From assembly GCA_013399895.1 (NCBI GenBank), contig VXBA01003156.1:124001-188000 (forward strand): DNA of 64,000 nucleotides. Reading direction: 5' to 3'. Below the pieces are notes generated by a model. That model saw only the letters and a program-made list of their open reading frames with translations. It was not told the DNA's origin and made no database searches. This document shows, piece after piece, positions 12,777-24,100 of the stretch. The position numbers and the translations under genes were made by a program. Every line of letters begins with the position of its first letter. Within the stretch, counting starts at the first letter, position 1. This DNA comes from Serilophus lunatus (lineage: Eukaryota > Chordata > Aves > Passeriformes > Eurylaimidae).

Positions 12777-12927
12777 GGGACAGAGCCTCAGGGCAGTTGT
12801 GGAACCTTCAGCTTTGGAGGTTTACAAGAAATGCCTGGACAGACCCTGAGCAAACCAGGTCCAATTCCAGTGTTGGTCCCACTCAGAGCAGGAGGCTGGA
12901 GCAGATGATTCCAAGGTCACTTAGACA
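12777..12927 (+). mobile_element. Probable old CR1 LINE 3' fragment
   Basis: GGGCAGTTGTGGAACCTTC, GGAGGTTTACAAGAAATGCC and GGAGCAGATGATTCCAAGG follow the order of an older CR1 subfamily 3' end in sense orientation. Divergence is high and the terminal ATTCT repeats are missing, so this is a tentative call. Confidence 0.5.
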
Positions 12928-13270
12928 TGAACAATTCTGCCCCCTTTCCAAGGACTTACAGTTCAGTGAGTCCCCAACCACAGGAGCACCTTAGAAGTCA
13001 ATAATCCCAGGTAAATTTTTCATCCATGACCACGTCTTTTAAATCTGGATGAGCTCAGTATCAGCCACATTCTGTGCCACAGCATTACAGTTCCATTATT
13101 TATCAATATTTCTATTTTCTCCATCACTTTTTCATGGCAGGTTCAACTTTTCCCTTCCTTACAGGAGAGAGATCATTGAAGGCCTATTGATAAAAATGAT
13201 GGGAGGAACTTTACCAAGCAGATTGTTGGGTTGCAATTCCAGACATAAAATCATCTTTGTGGGTTCTCAG

Positions 13271-13362
13271 GGCTCCTTTGACCACATGGGAGAGTGACAA
13301 GGACCAGGGCAAGATGCCACTGTCACCAGTCAAGGGGAAGGCAGAGGCCAAATTTACAGCAG
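13271..13362 (+). CDS. Candidate internal coding exon, unrecognised gene
   Basis: The interval is 92 bases and about 55% GC in AT-rich flanks. It is open in exactly one frame: one leading base, 30 codons, one trailing base. It is preceded by a good acceptor (CATCTTTGTGGGTTCTCAG) and followed by a strong donor (GCAG|GTAAAT). The encoded segment is hydrophilic and charged, rich in K, E, D and P, with no motif I recognise. Its trailing base pairs in phase with the next candidate exon at 13836, giving a GAG codon and an intron of 473 bases. I name no gene. Splice-like pairs are common by chance, so this rests on the combination of phase, GC and splice sites. Confidence 0.33.
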
Positions 13363-13835
13363 GTAAATCTTTTCTGTTTGCAGAGTTCTGGAGGCTGTTG
13401 GATTTCAGCTCAATTCCACAAAAACATGCCTATTAAACCCCCAGTAGTGCAGGGTTTTTTTGTTCTTTTCAAAAATATATTCAAAGATTTTTCAAAGAAT
13501 GTTTCTCTTGCTGGAAAAAATGGTAATTGGCTTCCATTTTACTAAATAATAAATTAGAAATTTCTTTTAGCATTTGCTCCAGAAAAATACTAATTTTAGC
13601 CTAACTTAAAATGCAATTAAAATTAAAATCTAGAGCTAACTGCAAATGGGACAGCACTAGTTTTCTGACAGTGCTAATATTATTCAGATGGATTATTCAG
13701 CTATTTCCTAGACATCTGACCTCTCAGCCTTATCAAAAAGCCATTTCTTAGTGATAATTTTTTTTTATGCTACATCTGTTTCCCTAATGGGAAAACAAAA
13801 AAATCGAATTGCTCATATTTAGGATTCTATTGCAG

Positions 13836-14015
13836 AGAATAAAGTGGAGCTGTGGCATTCCAGACCACAGGCTTTGTCAGAGGATCACATTCCTCTGCCT
13901 TTGGCTGGGCCCAAACTGAGAGCTGACACAGTTCAGTGTGGGAATGTTCAACTCAAAGAACTTCTAATGTCTGCAAGACAGTCTAAATCTTCCAGTGCTG
14001 AAGAGGATTACAAAG
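13836..14015 (+). CDS. Candidate internal coding exon, unrecognised gene
   Basis: The interval is exactly 180 bases and open in one frame. It starts after an acceptor-like TAGGATTCTATTGCAG and ends at AAAG|GTACAT. It begins with the last two bases of a codon and ends with the first base of the next, so it is a phase 1-1 exon that keeps frame with both neighbouring candidates. GC is about 47% against AT-rich flanks. The peptide has a proline/leucine-rich middle and a serine-rich, acidic end (SKSSSAEEDYK). No domain is recognised. It could be an exon of a fast-evolving gene or a chance open frame. Confidence 0.35.
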
Positions 14016-14532
14016 GTACATGTGGATGCTTATAGAGGCCAGAATCAGCACTTCCCAAGGCTGCTGAGAGAAATCCATGGGCAGAACAAGGCCAGCAGCT
14101 CCTGAGGCAGCTCAGCAAGGTGAGAAATCCTACAAAAAGCCCTGTTGGTGTTAGAGCAGAGGGGGATGAAGGTCATGCCTTGAGAAAGAATGGCAAAGAA
14201 TGAGGGTTTTTTCTTTTTAGTCAGTACTGCTTGCCCTTCCTCTGAGGGTCTGGGACAGAAAATAGAAAGCAAACATGGAAAGAAAAGTTTCGTGAGCCAA
14301 GGCCAATGGGGTCAGCTTAGGCATGATAAATGCCTTTGCATATGACAAAGTTCTCAGCCCAGTTTGGGGTTTAATAGATATGGGCAACAAGAGTATATTT
14401 ATTTTTAAGGCAAGCAGCTGAATATCTATGACTCAACACCAAGCCAATACTTATCTGCTACAGGCAAGAAAAGCTTTCTTGAATGTTTGGTGTGTAGTCC
14501 AATGTCTCACTGCTCAAATCCTGGCTTAGGGT
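14016..14532. other. Non-coding stretch
   Basis: If the flanking candidate exons are real, this is the start of a 3.7 kb intron. I see no repeat or RNA in it. Confidence 0.4.
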
Positions 14533-14600
14533 TTTGGGGTAATGGTTGGACTTGATCTCAGAGGTCTTTTCCAACCTTAATGACGCTCTGATTTTCTGGA
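14533..14600 (+). mobile_element. CR1 LINE 3' tip
   Basis: GGTAATGGTTGGACTTGATC, TCAGAGGTCTTTTCCAACC and TTAATGACGCTCTGATTTTC match the terminal 65 bases of the CR1 subfamily ending in ATGATTCTGTGATTCT, in sense orientation. Confidence 0.82.
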
Positions 14601-15342
14601 TGCTTTAGCCATGCTAATTTAGGCCCATATTTCATTGGAAAAGTCCTTCTGGGGTTGGGACTAAATTTACAACACACTCTCCCCCAATCCATCCATCCTG
14701 CCTAAGTCACACCAGCTTTTCCTCTGTGACCAAAAGATGAGCTGAATTCTGTGTGAAACACAGGGAGAAGGATCAGCCTGGTCAGTCTGGGGAAGAAAGG
14801 CAAAAGGAGGAATAAAGGCAGTGCTGTCAAACCTGAGGGAGCTGTGAGTGTTCTACCTGCTTGGGTTTGGGCAAGAATGCTTTTGGCAAATGCAGAAAAT
14901 GTAAATGCCAAGAGTGAGTCATCCCTTGTAAGCAGAATCCAGCAGACTTGCCAACAGCTCTGAGCTGATCTCTGCTTTCTCAGTGTATGGTGAACTCTTT
15001 GTTACTAGTCTGTGTAGCTCCTCTAGAAGGTATAATTAGAAGCAGGGATATATGAGAGGCTTTTAAAAATAAAACAAGAAGGATGGCAAGATATTAATGT
15101 AGGTGGTTCAGACTTTAGTCTTTAATTTAAACTGAAAGTTAGTGTAGGTACGATAACAGATCTTGGAACCCCCTGAGGTGCTGTTGTTATTCCATGTCAA
15201 TAAAGGGGGAAAAGCAGAGTGAGCTCTTTAATCCAGGGCAGTGTGTGTTCCAGTAATGGTCACGTTGCAATAAGAAATTTATTAAGGTGCAGTCAAGAGG
15301 TGTTGAGTGAGCAGGTCTGCACAAAAAATGCAAAATGATTCA
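14601..15342. other. AT-rich non-coding stretch
   Basis: No gene, RNA or clear repeat is seen. Confidence 0.5.
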
Positions 15343-15577
15343 AAGTGGAACAGGCTCCCCAGGGCAGTGGGCACAGCCCCAAGGCTGCCAGAGCTCCAGG
15401 AGGGTTGAGATGATCCTCTCAGGGACATGGACCTGATGATCTCAGAGGTCTTTTCCAGCTTAGTGATTGATTCTGCATGGTGTGGCTCTTGGGGATGGGC
15501 CTGTGCAGGGATAATGGTTGGACTGGATGAGCCTTGGGTGTCCCTCCCATCTCAGCACATCCTGTGACTCTGTGAAT
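15343..15577 (+). mobile_element. CR1 LINE 3' region with a second CR1 tip nested inside
   Basis: The outer element matches the copy near 46.8 kb: GGCTCCCCAGGGCAGTGGGC and AGCCCCAAGGCTGCCAGAGC, later CTCTTGGGGATGGGCCTGTG, then a tail ending CTGTGACTCTGTGAAT. Between TGATCCTCTCAG and GCTCTTGGGG it carries about 62 extra bases. Those bases are themselves a CR1 tip of another subfamily, with CTGATGATCTCAGAGGTC and TTAGTGATTGATTCT. Confidence 0.85.
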
Positions 15578-17674
15578 ACACAAATTACCTCCTTGCTGTA
15601 ACAACAGGAATCCCTCAGTGGGAAAACCCAACCACTGGTGGCTCCTCTGTGAACTGGTTCTTGCTGGGCTGGGTCAGGAATTATTCAGAGCCCAGGGAAA
15701 CCCAGACTCCTCTTCTTTGGAGGACGGATTTCAATGTGAATTTCCCCTTTAGTAGGTGAAGGAATAAATCTCTGTCTTCGGCCACGAAACATCAGCTACT
15801 CACCACTGATTACAAAAATCAGCTTCTGCTCTCTGCTACAGACAAGCCAAAGCATCCTTTGCCTCTCCAATCCATGCACTGCCTCCCATCCAGGCACAAC
15901 CCTAAGTAGGTTTTACAGTGAGGAGCCTTAGGCTGGGTCTGACTCACCACAATGACTCAGTTCTCACTCCTGTTCCTCAGACACTGATACAACATGGCAC
16001 AAATCTGCCTTCTTGGAGGGCTATTTATGGCTCCCTGAGTCACTGACTAATCAAAGCTGCCTCTGGAAATGAAGCATTGGTTAGGAAGGCTGTGCACAGA
16101 ATTCCAGACAACACCAGAGGCACTGGGAGGATCTCAGTGATCACAGCCCAATCCACATTCACCATACAAAACTTATTCAGCACTTCTTATTAATGAGATG
16201 GATTTTTCCTTCCTCAAGGCCACATCCTTTGATGTGTGCTTAGACAACTTTAGGTAACACTTAAGAGTCTTCACTATTTTTCATCCAGAGTCCCAGCTAT
16301 TGCCTTAGAAGCTTTGCTATTATAGTCTATTAAACCACATCTGGTTTAGGATCAATCTCTATCCTAACTTCTAGGAGGCAGGAAAGGTGGAAAAACAGAG
16401 CAACAAAAAGGGGAATTTATTAGCAGATAGAATGAGAAGCAGCAAGCCTCATCCTTCCTTCCCTGCTTCCTACCAAGAAATATCACAGCCCAGACTGGCT
16501 TAAAAATCTGATGGTATTTCCCTGTATAGGGTTACAAAGCATTTTGATAAACCAAAAACAACCAGTGGAACCTGCCAAACCTATTGGGAATCACTTTCTA
16601 AATTAAAATAGCACCTGTAAATGGCAAAGTTGCAGTTTAAAAATTGCCTCTAATTAGAAATTAGTTGCATAACATGCCTGTCTCTCTATATCTTAAGTGT
16701 TTATTTAATTTTTAGATAACTTTAACACAGAATATAGGGCAAGGTTTCGGAGTTCTCAGTGGCAATAACTCATATAATGCAGGAACATTCATTCATGAAG
16801 ATGCTTTCTGCAAGAGCTTAATGAAAGCCTGTGACTCCATTTGTACCAAGAATGGCTATAAATAAAACTGTGAAACAACACAGATTAAGAGGTGAGTGAA
16901 TTGTTTAAAAAAAGAGAAATTCAGCATGGTGAACACAGCAAGTGGCTGGCCTTTAAGAAGTGCAGTCCCTGCAGAAACATGGTGCAAGGAGAGAGAAAGA
17001 AAATATATGTAGAAGTGGATGCAAAGGTAGAAGGGGTTGGAGTTCACCTTTTGGGGTTGTCATTTTCTGGGGTGTTTGTTTTGTTTTAAATGCCCAGAAC
17101 AAAGACTGTATCACAATATCCTCAGTGCTGCCTGAATCCAGTAGAGCAGAAGCCACGTGGTTATTTTTGGTGGTCACAAAATTAGAAATGTGGTTATGAA
17201 GGGCTTTTTTTCCTTCCACTTGACTCCCACCCTCCCTTCTCCTGCTGCTTGGAACAGGATCAAAGTGGAAGAATTTTGTTCCAGCAGAACCAATTCAGGT
17301 ACCAAAGTGCCTGTGGAGGTTTTTACTTTTCACTACTTAAGAGGGTATGAAAATATCAGATATTTTTAAATCAGAATGGGATAAACCACTGTATGAAAAG
17401 AAATTTCTATAACTGGTACCAGAGATCCTGAACAAAACAGATGCAGCTTCTCAGGAGAGTCAGGGAACTGCTGAAGTGCCCGTTTTTTCCCCTTTCCAGT
17501 ATAAAAAGCTGCTGTTAAAGCAGTTATTTCTTTCAGCTGCTGATTGAAGGCTATTCACCATGTTCTTCACAAGTGAAACAACCTGGCAGGTTTCAATAAT
17601 AGGTATTTCAGAGAAATATTGCCATCATCTTTTAAGCACCACTCTTAAGCACAGCAGATTTTTCCCCTCTACAG
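15578..17674. other. Non-coding stretch
   Basis: AT-rich DNA with no recognised gene or repeat. Overlapping small frames at 16856-17219 occur on both strands and are treated as chance. Confidence 0.5.
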
Positions 17675-17802
17675 AAACAGATCTGAACACAGTCTATATC
17701 AAATATTTGAGCCCACCAGTTAAAGGTCATTCTAAAAAAGAAAGTGAGATATTCAGCAAAACATCCAAATGGGAAGTTTCAAAGCCCAGCCTGTTTAACT
17801 GA
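17675..17802 (+). CDS. Candidate terminal coding exon, unrecognised gene
   Basis: A pyrimidine-rich acceptor (TTTTTCCCCTCTACAG) precedes a frame that starts with two bases completing a GAA codon from the 13836-14015 candidate. It runs 41 codons to TGA at 17800-17802. The peptide is lysine/serine-rich and ends in SKPSLFN. A polyadenylation-type AATAAA lies at 18297-18302, about 500 bases downstream. Together with the two upstream candidates this would make the end of a + strand gene. GC here is about 39%, like the surroundings, so this exon is the weakest of the three. Confidence 0.28.
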
Positions 17803-17978
17803 AGGGTATTTATAGTGCACATATGTTTCACCATCCCAAGGAGCTGATTAAAACCTTTTTTCTAAGTTGACTATTCCCTCACACGAAGCATCTGCTGAAA
17901 GGAGGCAGATGAACAGATTGTTTTATGCTAAAAACAATGTTGCTTGAAGCACCACTACATTATAAATAACCCTTTTGG

Positions 17979-17988
17979 TGAGTCAGCA
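17979..17988 (+). promoter_or_regulatory. Possible AP-1 / NF-E2 / small-MAF site
   Basis: TGAGTCAGCA is a full match to the core bound by NF-E2 and related bZIP-MAF dimers, and it contains an AP-1 site. It stands at the start of a 75-base stretch that keeps five CpGs in otherwise CpG-poor DNA. A ten-base match alone occurs by chance, so function is inference. Confidence 0.25.
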
Positions 17989-18296
17989 GACGAGTCCCTT
18001 GTTTGCAGAAGTTTTGCTACGACAACACTTTGAACGAAATCATTTTGTCACCCAAAAAACGTCGTTCTCTCACCAGACAAGTTCCATTAAATTTTTGTAT
18101 TTCATCAAAGCTTAAAAGTGACTAAATCATGCCAGACAAAGTGTGATTTAATTTCCTAAGGCTGACACTCCCCACATGCCAGGGATCGTGGCTGTTCATA
18201 CTTCATAAAGGATCCAGAAGAGGGCAATGTCTGGCTTTAGAAAGGATTTCCTGCTCGATTCCCTTCGTGCAGAAACACAGAAACTGTGCAAGAGGG

Positions 18297-18302
18297 AATA
18301 AA
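18297..18302 (+). promoter_or_regulatory. AATAAA polyadenylation-type signal
   Basis: This is a canonical hexamer about 500 bases after the candidate stop at 17802. Such hexamers are frequent in AT-rich DNA, so it matters only if the upstream candidate exons are confirmed. Confidence 0.2.
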
Positions 18303-19060
18303 TAGTAGCACTCTTAGGAAAATCACAAGCAAATACTCTGATGGGAATGATCTGAGTGACTCAATTCGTTTTGCTCGTTCCCAGCCAGCACTGGAGGGAT
18401 CCAGAATGAAGACATTTGAACTTCTCACCACATGAGATGAACTGACAAGATTCACCCAGCAAGGAGACACTTCATCATTTCTTCTGACCAGATAACCAGA
18501 GACCATCCACCAAGAGTCCCCAGATCCAAATACTAGTTAACTTGATGCAAAACATTCTGGAAGTGCTGTTATGCCAAGTCACTATCCCAGCATTTCACTG
18601 AGCTCTGCTGGTAGTCTGAGGCTTTTTTATTATCTGTGGTTGGAAAGCTTTTAAGTCCATTTGGAAACTGCTTGAAAATGCCATGAGAAAAAAAATCATA
18701 GAGGAAATGAAGGAAAACTACTTGAGTATTTTATGATAAGCTGTAGAAATTTAGTCTTTTTTTGAGGTTTAAATATTAAAATTCATACAACTATAGAACT
18801 CCATCAGTTCCTTCTAAGACTGAAATTAAGACAACCAAAAAGAAATGAACTCCTCCTTTAGATAGGAACCAGCAGCAGGAGATCCAAAAGGAACTGTCAA
18901 AACTTTTACTAAAATTAAGTAGGAGCAGCAGACCCAGTTTTGACCCAAAACTACTGATGGATGCCAAGAGCTGCAGTGCTGGTCCACTTCATGATTAAGC
19001 TCTGAAAGTCAACTGTCTTTTCCTTAAGGAAGAACACTGATTTTCTCAGCCAGGACAGAT

Positions 19061-19163
19061 TTTTGTGAGTTTTTGTTTGATTTGGGGTGGGGTTTTTTGT
19101 TTTGGGTTTTTGGTTTTTTTTTGGTTGCTGTTGGGTTTTTTTTGTTTGGTTGGTTTGTTTTTT
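19061..19163 (+). repeat. G/T-rich low-complexity tract
   Basis: About 100 bases consist almost only of T and G on the + strand, with G-runs of 3-4 such as TGGGGTGGGG and TTTGGGTTTTTGG. It is simple sequence, and both strands give meaningless open frames rich in F/G or N/Q/K/P. The G-runs could form a G-quadruplex. Confidence 0.85.
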
Positions 19164-19847
19164 AAAAGCACCAGAAACCAAAATGCTCCAATGTGTGACT
19201 GCAGTAGAGTGCTGAGAGCTGCCTTGAGACATCCCAATTGCTATAACTGCATTATAAAAATCGATCCCTTTTCACAGCACAATAAACCACCACTGGGGTG
19301 CCTTTGATGCATTTCAAGGGCTGAAAAAAGTGTTATAAAGAGTGATGAACTTCAGCTCCTCAAGGTAATAAGTTGTTGAACGCAGCCACAATGTCCTAAA
19401 ATGCAGCAAAACTTCATGGTTCAGATATGTCAGCTGCACATATATGAAATATCCATCTTCATCTTCACTCGTTTGCTTGCAATGGCATAAAATATCTCAG
19501 TGTTATTCTTAAAAATCTGTTTCCCAGGACAGAAAAAAAAAAGCTATTGCAGTAGAAGAGCATCATTTCATTAGGAGAAATAGGTATGAATTGGCAAAGG
19601 TAAGTAAGGCCTGGATGGAAATGGGACAGTTTGAAGTTCTAAGACAGCACAAAATACTCACTGGTGTTTATAAGGAGCTTTCTTTCACTGGTGTTTTGGC
19701 AGCAGGACCTCCCAGGTTTCTGCCATGGAGATACATGTTTTAGAAGTTTACTGTTACCATTTTGTTGTGTCTGATCAGCATTTCTCCCCATGGAAAGGAA
19801 AACCAAGTGCTGTTTTCCTACATTTAACCCACAGGGTGAGAAATCCG

Positions 19848-19941
19848 AGCCACCTGGTCTGTGGGAAGGAGTCCCTGCCCATGGCAGGGGTGGACTGAGA
19901 TGAGCTCTAAGGTCCTTCCAATCCAACCATTCTGTGATTCT
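19848..19941 (+). mobile_element. CR1 LINE 3' tip
   Basis: GAGCCACCTGGTCTGTGG, GTCCCTGCCCATGGCAGGG and a TCTAAGGTCCTTCC tail ending CCATTCTGTGATTCT identify a sense-oriented CR1 end. Confidence 0.9.
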
Positions 19942-20329
19942 CCCAGTCCCTGCTGACCTGTGTGCTGCCTCTCCTCTTCCATAAATATCCACTTGGATAT
20001 CGCTGGTGGCAGCGACCGAGTCCGGGGGAAATCTGATCCCATCTCCAATTCTGGCTTCAACAATGTGTGTACAAATAATCTGTTAGAGATTCCAATACAG
20101 AATTTGGAGATAAAGGCAGACTGACAGACCGCAACTGGCATTCCCTTCCTTCCAACCCAGCACACACAAGGATCTCCACAGCCTGTGAGTTCCTAGTTAA
20201 TATATGGATCCAATGCTGGATCAGAGCTGCACCAGCAGCACACTGGGGAGCCCTTTCCTTTTATATAACATCACATAATTTAAAGTTTCACAAAGCCAGT
20301 CTTTTCTTAACTCCTTACAAGTCCTTACA

Positions 20330-20401
20330 ACAAAAATAGAACAGAAAGATCACAACTGGATTTGAACAAAAATAGGAAAGAAAGATGGCAACTGGATTTG
20401 G
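20330..20401 (+). repeat. Two-copy 36-base tandem duplication
   Basis: Units 20330-20365 and 20366-20401 share 31 of 36 positions. Both begin ACAAAAATAG and end CAACTGGATTTG. Just upstream, CTCCTTACAAGTCCTTACAA is a smaller 10-base tandem. There is no coding significance that I can support. Confidence 0.9.
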
Positions 20402-20539
20402 CTGTTATGAGTGTAAGTGCACACACGTGTGGGTGTCTTACCTTGGACAGCCCTGGATTCGTGTCCAGATCCCACCCTGGCAGCCCCACACACCACAGCC
20501 ATGGTCTGTGCTTGGAAAGCCCATGTGGGAGCAGCAGGT

Positions 20540-20677
20540 TCACAGAATCATGGAATGATTTGGATTGCAAGGGACCTTAAAGCTCATCCCACCCCCTGCC
20601 CTGGGCAAGGACGCCTCCCACTATCCCAGGTTGTTCCAAGCCCAGTCCAGCCTGGCCTTGGACACTTCCAGGGTTGC
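20540..20677 (-). mobile_element. CR1 LINE 3' fragment
   Basis: The tail reads CACAGAATCATGGAATGATT, followed by AAGGGACCTTAAAGCTC, GACGCCTCCCACTATCCC and TGGCCTTGGACACTTCC. This is an antisense CR1 end. Confidence 0.93.
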
Positions 20678-20994
20678 TCTGGCAACAGTTCTGAAGGTGC
20701 TGTTTTCCTACCACCTAAATGGAGATTGTCAAGACCACACCTCCATATGCAGGGCTTGGGTTGGTGTTTTTTCCAGTGCAGGTCTGTGTATCTCACTGAT
20801 TTGGATATTGAGCTGCAGTGGGATTATTGCACATCCCCAGGGTGCAGCAGGGTCAGGGACCTACAATTCTGCACATAAAATGAGCTTCTTCTTGGGCAGT
20901 GCCCATCCATGGGGGCACAGCAGAGCTGGGAGAGGACTGCTGACCTGAAGCAGCACTGGATGAAGTGCCACCACCCCTTCAGGCAGGAAAACAG

Positions 20995-21135
20995 CACAGA
21001 ATCCCAGGATCATGGGATGGGCAAGGCTGGAAGGGACCACTGTGGCTCCTCTGGTCCAACCTCCCTGCTCCAGCAGGGTCATCCCAGAGCACATGGCACA
21101 GGATTGTGTCCAGACAGTGCTGGACTCCAGTTCAC
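20995..21135 (-). mobile_element. CR1 LINE 3' end, different subfamily
   Basis: The tail CACAGAATCCCAGGATCATG is followed by GGCTGGAAGGGACCACTG, TCATCCCAGAGCACATGGC and ACAGGATTGTGTCCAGAC. This is a distinct CR1 subfamily that resembles the end of the copy at 34116. Confidence 0.85.
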
Positions 21136-24100
21136 AGTTCACTTCAGTGACTATTTGCATATCTGAATTGAGTAACACAAGACACAAAATTCAGCCCAAA
21201 GAGCACCAAACATTGCTCAAACCCTTGACAAGATGTCTTTATCCCTGGGTTTGGGGCTGCAAACACTGATGGATTGACAAGTATCCTGGAAGGCATCTCA
21301 GCCCAGCACAAAATCCTGCATTGCCCTTGCCCTGCTCATGCTCAAGATCTACACTGTCATCTAAAAATATAACTAATCTTCCTTTTGCTCTATGCACAGC
21401 AACTCAGGGCAACCAGCCAAAGCTGCTGGATCATCTAAAAGATATCAGTTCCTTTTTACATTAAGGTTTTGCATAAAGCTCCACTTCTTGAACAATAAAT
21501 TGCTTTAGTCAGAGCCATCAACTTAAATTCCAGTTCTATAAAATTTCAGCAGAACTTCTGTGTAACCGAACATAATTTAGAATCCATCAGTAACTTCAAG
21601 TATTTAAATCAATTGAGTGAAGGAAATGAAGCTGAAGTGTTTACTTTAATGCCCAGTTAGACAATGTGAATATTCCTTAGCAAGTTTTCTTTGCTGGGAG
21701 ATAAAAGACTGGGAGCAAAGTGAACCAGAACTGACCTATGGTGCACATAACAGAACCACATCCAACATGTTTTTGACATGCCTCAAATATGTAGAGCTTC
21801 CTGGAATGCCATTTAGAGGAGCAATAAGGAAAGAACAAGGAATTTATTTGATAGATCCCTTCACCACTCCATTGGGTACAGTTGTTCAAAGTTTGGAGTT
21901 CTGTCCCAGCTCAACATTATAAAAGGACATCAAAAGACAAATTAACATCAAAAAGAAATGGATTTTATATAATTTTTCCCCTCAAAGCCCTTCCAGGCTG
22001 CTGTGAGCAGTGGTTTTATTCATCTCTAGTAACTCAGAATTTCATTTTACAGGCTGAGACACGAGGGAAAGAAGAAATAGTAGAGTGTGAGATACAATCA
22101 TTGTTTCTACAGAGCCTTTCCAAAGCAGAGTGAAACCTCCAATGGCACATGTTTCTGCCTATAAAGAGATATATTTTACACATGAGATTAAAAATTGCTT
22201 GGAAAAGATTTGGGAGGTATGGAATTGCTGCCCTTCATGGTTTGACATCCCACACTCTAAAGTGCTGGGAGAAGGGTGGCTGATACCACAAGGTTTTTCT
22301 CCAATTGTAAGTTTTTCCCCAAACCATGCTGGACATGGTCCACAGGGGGAAAAAATTCCAAATGTAGGCAGAAATTCTTTTATTCTGCTTCTTCCCAGCC
22401 AATTTCTCTTGTATTATCAGTTTGTCACACTAGTTGGAATAACAATGAATTATGTATACATACTGTGGTGTGAGGCAGAATGGCTGTACAACTATTAGAA
22501 TTTCTATTTAGTACTAGAAATCAAAAGCTTTCTTAGAGGTTATGACAAGCCCAGCCTAACTATGCAAAAAATAAACCAGCAGCAGGAACATTTTATTTTA
22601 TGTTATAATTATTTACATGATGTTCTTTTCACATGTGCTAATTTTTGCTGCCTTCACAAGGGTTTGCAGTGGGTTCTACAGTTGTCATAATAATCAAATT
22701 TTAAGATCCAAACATCTTTTCAAGTTAACTTTTATCTTTATGAAGTCTGGACGGTATCTTTTTTTTATGTAGCCAATTGGCATAAAAATTACAGAAGTGG
22801 AAAATGGGCAATCAACTGTCACATTTGCCAAGGCATCAGGAATCCAGGCAAATCCATTTGGCTTTATGGCTTCAAAGTCGATAAAAGATCACTGGAATAA
22901 ACTCACAAAGAGAAAAAATGGGGGAGGGAAGATTAGAAATGGAGAAAAGGGACAGCAGGAAATGGAGAATATATATTTACAGAGAGAAGAGATGAGGATT
23001 TTTTTCCTCCTGAACAATATTATGAAAATAAAAAATTTCAAAAGTTTGAACACTTCATGCCTGTGCAAAGTCAGACTGAGTCTGATATTGCCAGAGCAGT
23101 ATTTTTGGCTTTCAAAAGACAGCTCTTTTCATCTATCCCTGTCTGATGGTTAAAGGAAAGACCCAGGACACAGGTACCCACTCCTGGCCCAGGAAACCAG
23201 GGCACTGAGGAAAATGGGAAGCTTTGGGGTTACACCTCAAAGGGCAGCACCCCCACTCAGCCAAACTACAGTGTCATTCTTATCCATCCTCAAAGTAACC
23301 CAACAACCCCTAAAACAGATGTGGAAACAGAAAGTGACTTTTCCTCAGGCTCAGGCAAAAATCCCTGATGAGACTGACATTTCACACTGGGAAATAACCA
23401 CAGCCACCAACAGACCCGGGGCAGGGAAAGGGGGAAAAAACAAAAGGCAAACAATTGCTTTTGTATTAAATTCCCTCCCCTCCCTCCTCTCATCTCCTAT
23501 CACCCAGGAACCATTTGTCACATCGAGCAAGGCAGGACCGGAATTCTTATCAACAGACTTCATCTTAGTCACACAAACAGACCCATAAATCCACCAGAAT
23601 TATTTTTATGAAGATAAATACAAGTGGTTTACAATTCTCCTGACATTCTGACTGCCTACTGCATCCTTGAATATGGAAAGCAATAACTAGAAGATTGTTA
23701 CTAGAAGACAAAAGCATCAAACTCTGGATGTGCCAGTTCCAAAAAGGTGCCCTGGGGCTGAGAACGAAGGGCAGACCCCCAAAGCACCAGCCTTGGAGCT
23801 GCAGGTTTTCCCTAATACATGAAAGTTTCACATTCCCAATCAGCAAATGTTTAGAATATTTATTTATTATTTTAATTAAAAGGCCAATTCCTCCAAATAA
23901 ATGGCCCACGTATTATCCTCCCCCCACGCTTGATGGAAGATGCCATTCTCCAGTGGGATGATTATCCTTCCTTCCAGCAGCATCCTGTCAAGCACCACTT
24001 TTCAGTTTATCATTCCCTCCTGACTGTTGCCAAAATTGTGTTCCTGGCAGCGGTTTCCCCTCAATCTTCATTAATACTGGAGTTGTTCTTTAATCCCTGC

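Larger units (their letters stand above)
17803..19847. other. Non-coding stretch with a possible regulatory patch and a G/T-rich tract
   Basis: If the 17675-17802 exon is real, the first 500 bases would be 3' UTR. Otherwise this is non-coding DNA. It contains the TGAGTCAGCA and CpG patch, the 19061-19163 G/T tract and a splice-bounded 72-base open interval (19528-19599), reported separately. Confidence 0.45.

Noticed and set aside
20442..20502. A minus-strand first-exon reading: ATG in an ACCATGG context followed by a strong AAG|GTAAGA donor.
   Set aside because: It is only about 20 codons, without a CpG-rich promoter or partner exon, and it lies beside a CR1. Too short to support.
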